NCBI GenBank assembly: GCA_023136395.1
Contig: JAGLRI010000056.1
Location: 1 to 7,638, forward strand
Length of the DNA stretch: 7,638 nt
From: Candidatus Bathyarchaeota archaeon
Lineage (GTDB): Archaea; Thermoproteota; Bathyarchaeia; Bathyarchaeales; Bathyarchaeaceae
Direction: 5' to 3'
Positions 5,019 to 7,638 of the stretch are shown here, in pieces (the stretch's first letter is position 1; each line of letters starts with the position of its first letter). The position numbers were made by a program, and so were the translations under genes. The notes under the pieces were generated by a model that did not search any database, had not been told where the DNA came from, and saw nothing but the letters and a program-made list of their open reading frames with translations.

Positions 5019-5716
5019 TTGAGGCGTCTTCGAACTGCAGGATTCTGATCTGCAAATTTTTTGAGAGCCAGCTCAAAGGTTTCGTTGGGTAATAATTCTT
5101 TTTTAATGAAAACTCCGGTTCTACCAACCTTATCGCGATGTAAGAGAGCTCGAACTCGATCAAGAACGGTGTTAATGGAGATGTTTAAACAACGGGCAAC
5201 GGTTCCTTCATTTCCTACAACATTGCTTTCGGTATGACCTTTTGGTGTTGGATCAATCAACATAAGCCGTTTATCTACACCCGGAACACGTACATCCCTT
5301 TTTAACATTATAAGAGTAGCCTCACCCCCAAATTTATAAAATTCTCTTTCCACTGAACGTAGCTTTGTAAGAGGGAAAGAAACACACTGTTTATCATTTA
5401 TCTCAAGATGTGCCTTTATTACATGGATTGGTGTGGCTTGCACAATTATTCGACGACTTACTGGAATACTCACACTTTCAAGAGCCATTTCTATATTGAA
5501 AGACGAAGGAGGATTTGGCATAAATATGTCAATATCACTCTTCTCTGTAACATCTCCCCGAGCAATACTTCCATGTACTATTGAATTAAAATGAAATTGA
5601 TTCAAAAACTCCATCGTTTGGATGGATTGGGTTCTCAATTCTTTTAATAGTCTCCAACGTTTCTTTTCATAGACTACTTCTACTTGTTCAGCACGTGTTA
5701 CAGGTTTTTTAGCCAT
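5003..5716 (-). CDS. Pol-beta-type nucleotidyltransferase with a possible C-terminal helix-turn-helix; function unknown
   Basis: From the second ATG this is a 237-residue protein. Numbering from the first ATG, the nucleotidyltransferase signature is HGSIARGD (49-56) followed by SDIDIF (61-66), giving the G-S and D-x-D pattern that binds NTP and metal. A third acidic ligand is not obvious: the strand where it is expected reads TPIHVIKAHLE, with E106 the nearest candidate. A conserved-looking middle part (REFYKFGGE, VPGVDKRLMLIDPT) follows. Residues about 170-200 (GTVARCLNISINTVLDRVRALL) resemble a helix-turn-helix. It looks like an archaeal family annotated only as predicted nucleotidyltransferase; substrate unknown. 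A tRNA/RNA or protein target, or toxin-antitoxin MNT activity, are all possible, but no HEPN partner is next to it. Two adjacent ATGs (5719, 5716) could start it. GGTGA ends 6 nt before the second, matching neighbouring genes. Confidence 0.85.
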   Translation of the reverse strand: MAKKPVTRAEQVEVVYEKKRWRLLKELRTQSIQTMEFLNQFHFNSIVHGSIARGDVTEKSDIDIFMPNPPSSFNIEMALESVSIPVSRRIIVQATPIHVIKAHLEINDKQCVSFPLTKLRSVEREFYKFGGEATLIMLKRDVRVPGVDKRLMLIDPTPKGHTESNVVGNEGTVARCLNISINTVLDRVRALLHRDKVGRTGVFIKKELLPNETFELALKKFADQNPAVRRRLKFFKK

Positions 5717-5751
5717 CATCTTTCACCAAATGAAGAACAACAAAGCGACAA

Positions 5752-5760
5752 CATATATTT
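5752..5760 (-). promoter_or_regulatory. Putative TATA box of the nucleotidyltransferase gene
   Basis: On the minus strand AAATATATG, preceded by GGTGG, lies about 25 bp before a predicted start near 5728. The leader would be about 12 nt, just enough for the GGTGA SD. Confidence 0.5.
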
Positions 5761-5770
5761 CCACCAACAA

Positions 5771-5780
5771 AAATATTAAT
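5771..5780 (+). promoter_or_regulatory. Putative TATA box of the protease / tRNA-thiolase operon
   Basis: AAATATTAAT, with an A-run before it, predicts a start near 5800 and a leader of about 14 nt before ATG 5814. A weaker GTATAAG at 5787-5793 would give a near-leaderless transcript. Confidence 0.45.
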
Positions 5781-5813
5781 CCCTACGTATAAGTTTGGTG
5801 AAAGTGAAAAAAA

Positions 5814-6938
5814 ATGGATACTGAAGCTTTTCTTTTTGCTCTTCTCATTTTCTGGGTTCTTCTCTATATACTTGGTCGTTTTTTCCATTTAGAGAAGTTT
5901 GGATTAAAAATACAACCAGCTTATTTTATTTACACGTCTAAAAGATTTAACAAAATCTTAAGCACTCTATCAAAAAAAGGAAGCACAGTTTTAAAAGTTT
6001 TTTTTAACATTGGTGTCGGTTTAGCTGGCATCATTATGATCTACGCTATTTATTTTTTAATAGATAACCTATCCAAGTTTATTAGACCAGGAGGAGCCGC
6101 AATCCCCATAGGTCTTGTTATTCCAGGAATCACTCTAAAATTATACTGGTTACCATATTTCTTAGTGGCAGCAGCGATCATTGTTACAACTCATGAGGCA
6201 GCTCATGGCATTGCCGCTCAGTTGGAAGAAATACCTCTTGAGTCAACGGGAATTTGGCTTGTAATTATTTTCCTTGGAGCATATGTAGGGCTTAAAGAAA
6301 AAAAATTCGAGAAGGTATCAACCTTCTCAAAGCTTCGAGTAATCTCTGCAGGATCATCTATAAATCTGGCAGTAGGACTTCTCGTTTTTATAGTATTAAC
6401 AACTTTTTACGCTCCAGCCTCAGGGATTTTAATTCTTGAAACATTAGAGAACGGTCCCCTTGAACAAACTGAACTCCAACGCTGGGACACTATTTTTGCC
6501 ATAAATGAAACCAAAATCTCGAATATTATGGATCTCGAAAACTATATGGTTAACGTAGGTGTAGGTGAGAATTTGATTCTTGAAACAAATAAGGGAAACA
6601 TACTAATTATTACCACAAAGGGTCCGGAGAACCGAGCAATAATTGGTCTCACATATCCACAACATTATTATCCATGTAGATTGGGGTTGGGTTACAGGTC
6701 AGCACTCCACCTGTACCAAGCTTTAAATTGGACTTTTATTTTTACATTCAATATAGTTATTTTTAACATGCTGCCGCTTTATCCATTCGATGGAGATAAG
6801 TTCCTATACTATACCTTAAAAAAAATAGTAAAGGGAAAAAGTCACCAGGTTCGCGTACTATTTAATGTAGCTTGTTTTGGATTAATAGCTACAAATATAC
6901 TTCTAAGTTTCCTAAGATACGGCTTGTTTTCTCTATAG
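5814..6938 (+). CDS. Site-2-protease-like intramembrane zinc metalloprotease (M50 family) with PDZ domain
   Basis: This 374-residue membrane protein has both M50 hallmarks. HEAAH (H127, E128, H131) lies in a hydrophobic helix and supplies two zinc ligands and the catalytic glutamate. NMLPLYPFDGDK (318-329) carries the aspartate ligand (D326). Hydrophobic segments sit at about 5-22, 62-85, 111-135, 144-160, 180-200, 303-325 and 345-372. A PDZ-like domain (about 201-275, with SGILILETLENGPLE and a DTIFAINETKI strand) sits between the two catalytic helices, as in many S2P-type proteases. Such enzymes cut transmembrane segments to release regulators or clear signal-peptide remnants; the substrate here is unknown and no anti-sigma-like partner is adjacent. 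ATG 5814 is the first start after an in-frame TGA (5805-5807). The next gene starts 11 bp downstream, so they are probably one operon. Confidence 0.93.
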   Translation: MDTEAFLFALLIFWVLLYILGRFFHLEKFGLKIQPAYFIYTSKRFNKILSTLSKKGSTVLKVFFNIGVGLAGIIMIYAIYFLIDNLSKFIRPGGAAIPIGLVIPGITLKLYWLPYFLVAAAIIVTTHEAAHGIAAQLEEIPLESTGIWLVIIFLGAYVGLKEKKFEKVSTFSKLRVISAGSSINLAVGLLVFIVLTTFYAPASGILILETLENGPLEQTELQRWDTIFAINETKISNIMDLENYMVNVGVGENLILETNKGNILIITTKGPENRAIIGLTYPQHYYPCRLGLGYRSALHLYQALNWTFIFTFNIVIFNMLPLYPFDGDKFLYYTLKKIVKGKSHQVRVLFNVACFGLIATNILLSFLRYGLFSL

Positions 6939-6949
6939 GTTGAAATAAC

Positions 6950-7638
6950 ATGTCAATGTGCACCTTATGCAAAAAAAGAAACACAATCTTTAGGCGTATT
7001 TATTCGGGAGAACGCCTTTGCAAGAGATGCTTCTGCAGATCCATAGAAAACAAAGTTAGAAACACACTTTCTAGATATGAAATGCTTAAACCCCATGATA
7101 AAACAATTGTAGCTCTATCTGGTGGTAAAGATAGCGTGACCCTTCTTCAAATATTGACGAAGATTGAAAAGAAATTTTCTAAAGCAAAGCTTTATGCTGT
7201 TACCATAGATGAAGGAATAAAGGATTACAGAGATGAAGCATTAAAAATTGCCAAAAAGACCTGCGAAGAGCTGAATATCGAGCACACAGTTATCTCCTTT
7301 AAAGAAATATACGGGTATACCCTAGATAAAATCGTGAAAATGGTAAGAGGAAAAGGATTAACCCCATGTTCATACTGCGGTGTGTTAAGAAGGCGAGCTC
7401 TAAATATCGCCGCCAGAGAGTTAGGTGCAGATAAACTTGCTACAGCGCATAGTTTAGACGACGAAACTCAAACTATACTCTTAAACATATTTCATGGTGA
7501 TATCCTACGAATAGCTCGTGTCAAGCCAGTTCTCGACAAAATACACCCGAAGCTTATACAACGGATAAAACCTTTATGCGAGGTTCCAGAAAGAGAAGTT
7601 GCCCTTTATGGGTACCTAAAAGGAATTGAATTCCAAAG
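6950..7638 (+). CDS. tRNA 2-thiolation enzyme, TtuA/Ncs6 family (3' end missing)
   Basis: 229 residues are visible and the frame is open at the right edge. The family adenylates a tRNA uridine and replaces its 2-oxygen with sulfur, taken from a ubiquitin-like carrier. The N-terminal zinc finger has C4-x2-C7 and C24-x2-C27. The PP-loop ATP-binding motif is SGGKDS (57-62). Two Fe-S-type cysteines are in TPCSYCGVLRRR (C140, C143); C210 in KPLCEVPE is at the place of the third ligand known in TtuA. HSLDDETQT (167-175) is the usual second adenylation motif. TtuA (U54) and Ncs6/NcsA (U34) cannot be separated on this fragment, and the expected C-terminal zinc finger lies beyond the window. AGGTTGA (6937-6943), overlapping the end of the protease gene, ends 6 nt before ATG 6950, which favours it over ATG 6956. 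Confidence 0.93.
   Translation, partial: MSMCTLCKKRNTIFRRIYSGERLCKRCFCRSIENKVRNTLSRYEMLKPHDKTIVALSGGKDSVTLLQILTKIEKKFSKAKLYAVTIDEGIKDYRDEALKIAKKTCEELNIEHTVISFKEIYGYTLDKIVKMVRGKGLTPCSYCGVLRRRALNIAARELGADKLATAHSLDDETQTILLNIFHGDILRIARVKPVLDKIHPKLIQRIKPLCEVPEREVALYGYLKGIEFQ

Larger units (their letters stand above)
5720..5804. repeat. 11-bp perfect inverted repeat in the divergent promoter
   Basis: CTTTCACCAAA (5720-5730) and TTTGGTGAAAG (5794-5804) are exact reverse complements 63 bp apart. Each arm covers the predicted start site and leader of one gene. The left arm includes the nucleotidyltransferase SD. In the right arm GGTGA is 12 nt from the ATG, and the better-spaced SD is the AAGTGA just after it (5802-5807), so SD function alone does not explain that arm. 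Confidence 0.6.

Noticed and set aside
5003..5719. MNT antitoxin of a HEPN/MNT toxin-antitoxin pair
   Set aside because: The protein is longer than minimal MNT antitoxins, has a C-terminal domain, and no small HEPN gene lies on either side.
5805..5813. Upstream extension of the membrane protease via GTG codons at 5798 and 5804
   Set aside because: Both GTGs are out of frame with the gene and an in-frame TGA lies at 5805-5807.
1..7638. Mobile element, CRISPR array, defence island or prophage
   Set aside because: No transposase, integrase, terminal repeats, regularly spaced repeats or target-site duplications were seen; the genes are conserved archaeal housekeeping types.

Overview
The window looks like an ordinary chromosomal segment of an AT-rich archaeon. 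The archaeal assignment rests on the genes themselves: a SUI1/aIF1 initiation factor with an N-terminal cysteine cluster, a TFIIB-type transcription factor (TFB), the archaeal form of DnaG, a UPF0292-like Toprim protein and Pelota. TATA-like boxes lie about 25 bp before plausible start sites, and Shine-Dalgarno (SD) sequences match the archaeal 16S tail (GGTGA/AGGAG). The gene mix fits the TACK side of the archaea, for example Bathyarchaeia. That placement is inference; a marker phylogeny would be needed.

Layout. Positions 1-228 (minus) are the N-terminus of a thiolase that runs off the left edge. An AT-rich divergent region with several small palindromes and repeats follows (229-529). The plus-strand aIF1 gene (530-838) converges on the minus-strand TFB gene (986-1912). 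A 228-bp divergent promoter region separates TFB from a plus-strand run: a UPF0292-like Toprim protein (2141-2548), DnaG (2623-3774) and Pelota (3900-4976). Pelota converges, across 26 bp, on a minus-strand nucleotidyltransferase with a possible C-terminal helix-turn-helix (5003-5716). A compact divergent promoter then leads to a site-2-protease-like membrane metalloprotease (5814-6938). After 11 bp comes a TtuA/Ncs6-type tRNA 2-thiolation enzyme (6950-7638), cut by the right edge.

How the genes fit together. Most are information-processing genes: start-codon selection (aIF1), promoter recognition (TFB), primase or exosome subunit (DnaG), ribosome rescue (Pelota), a second Toprim protein and tRNA thiolation. 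DnaG, Pelota and the RNase M5-like Toprim protein make a loose RNA-quality-control neighbourhood, with the uncharacterised nucleotidyltransferase beside it. No mobile element, CRISPR array, tRNA or rRNA was seen.

I found no clear new multi-gene system. The points most worth a second look are small: a three-codon start-stop ORF overlapping the aIF1 start as TAATG; an 11-bp perfect inverted repeat straddling the divergent nucleotidyltransferase/protease start sites; a repeat cluster upstream of aIF1; and the pairing of two Toprim genes. Apart from the NTase, whose start is a choice between two adjacent ATGs, several starts were chosen or confirmed by one spacing rule: in dnaG, pelota, the protease and the tRNA thiolase gene, the SD in its 16S register ends exactly 6 nt before the start codon.
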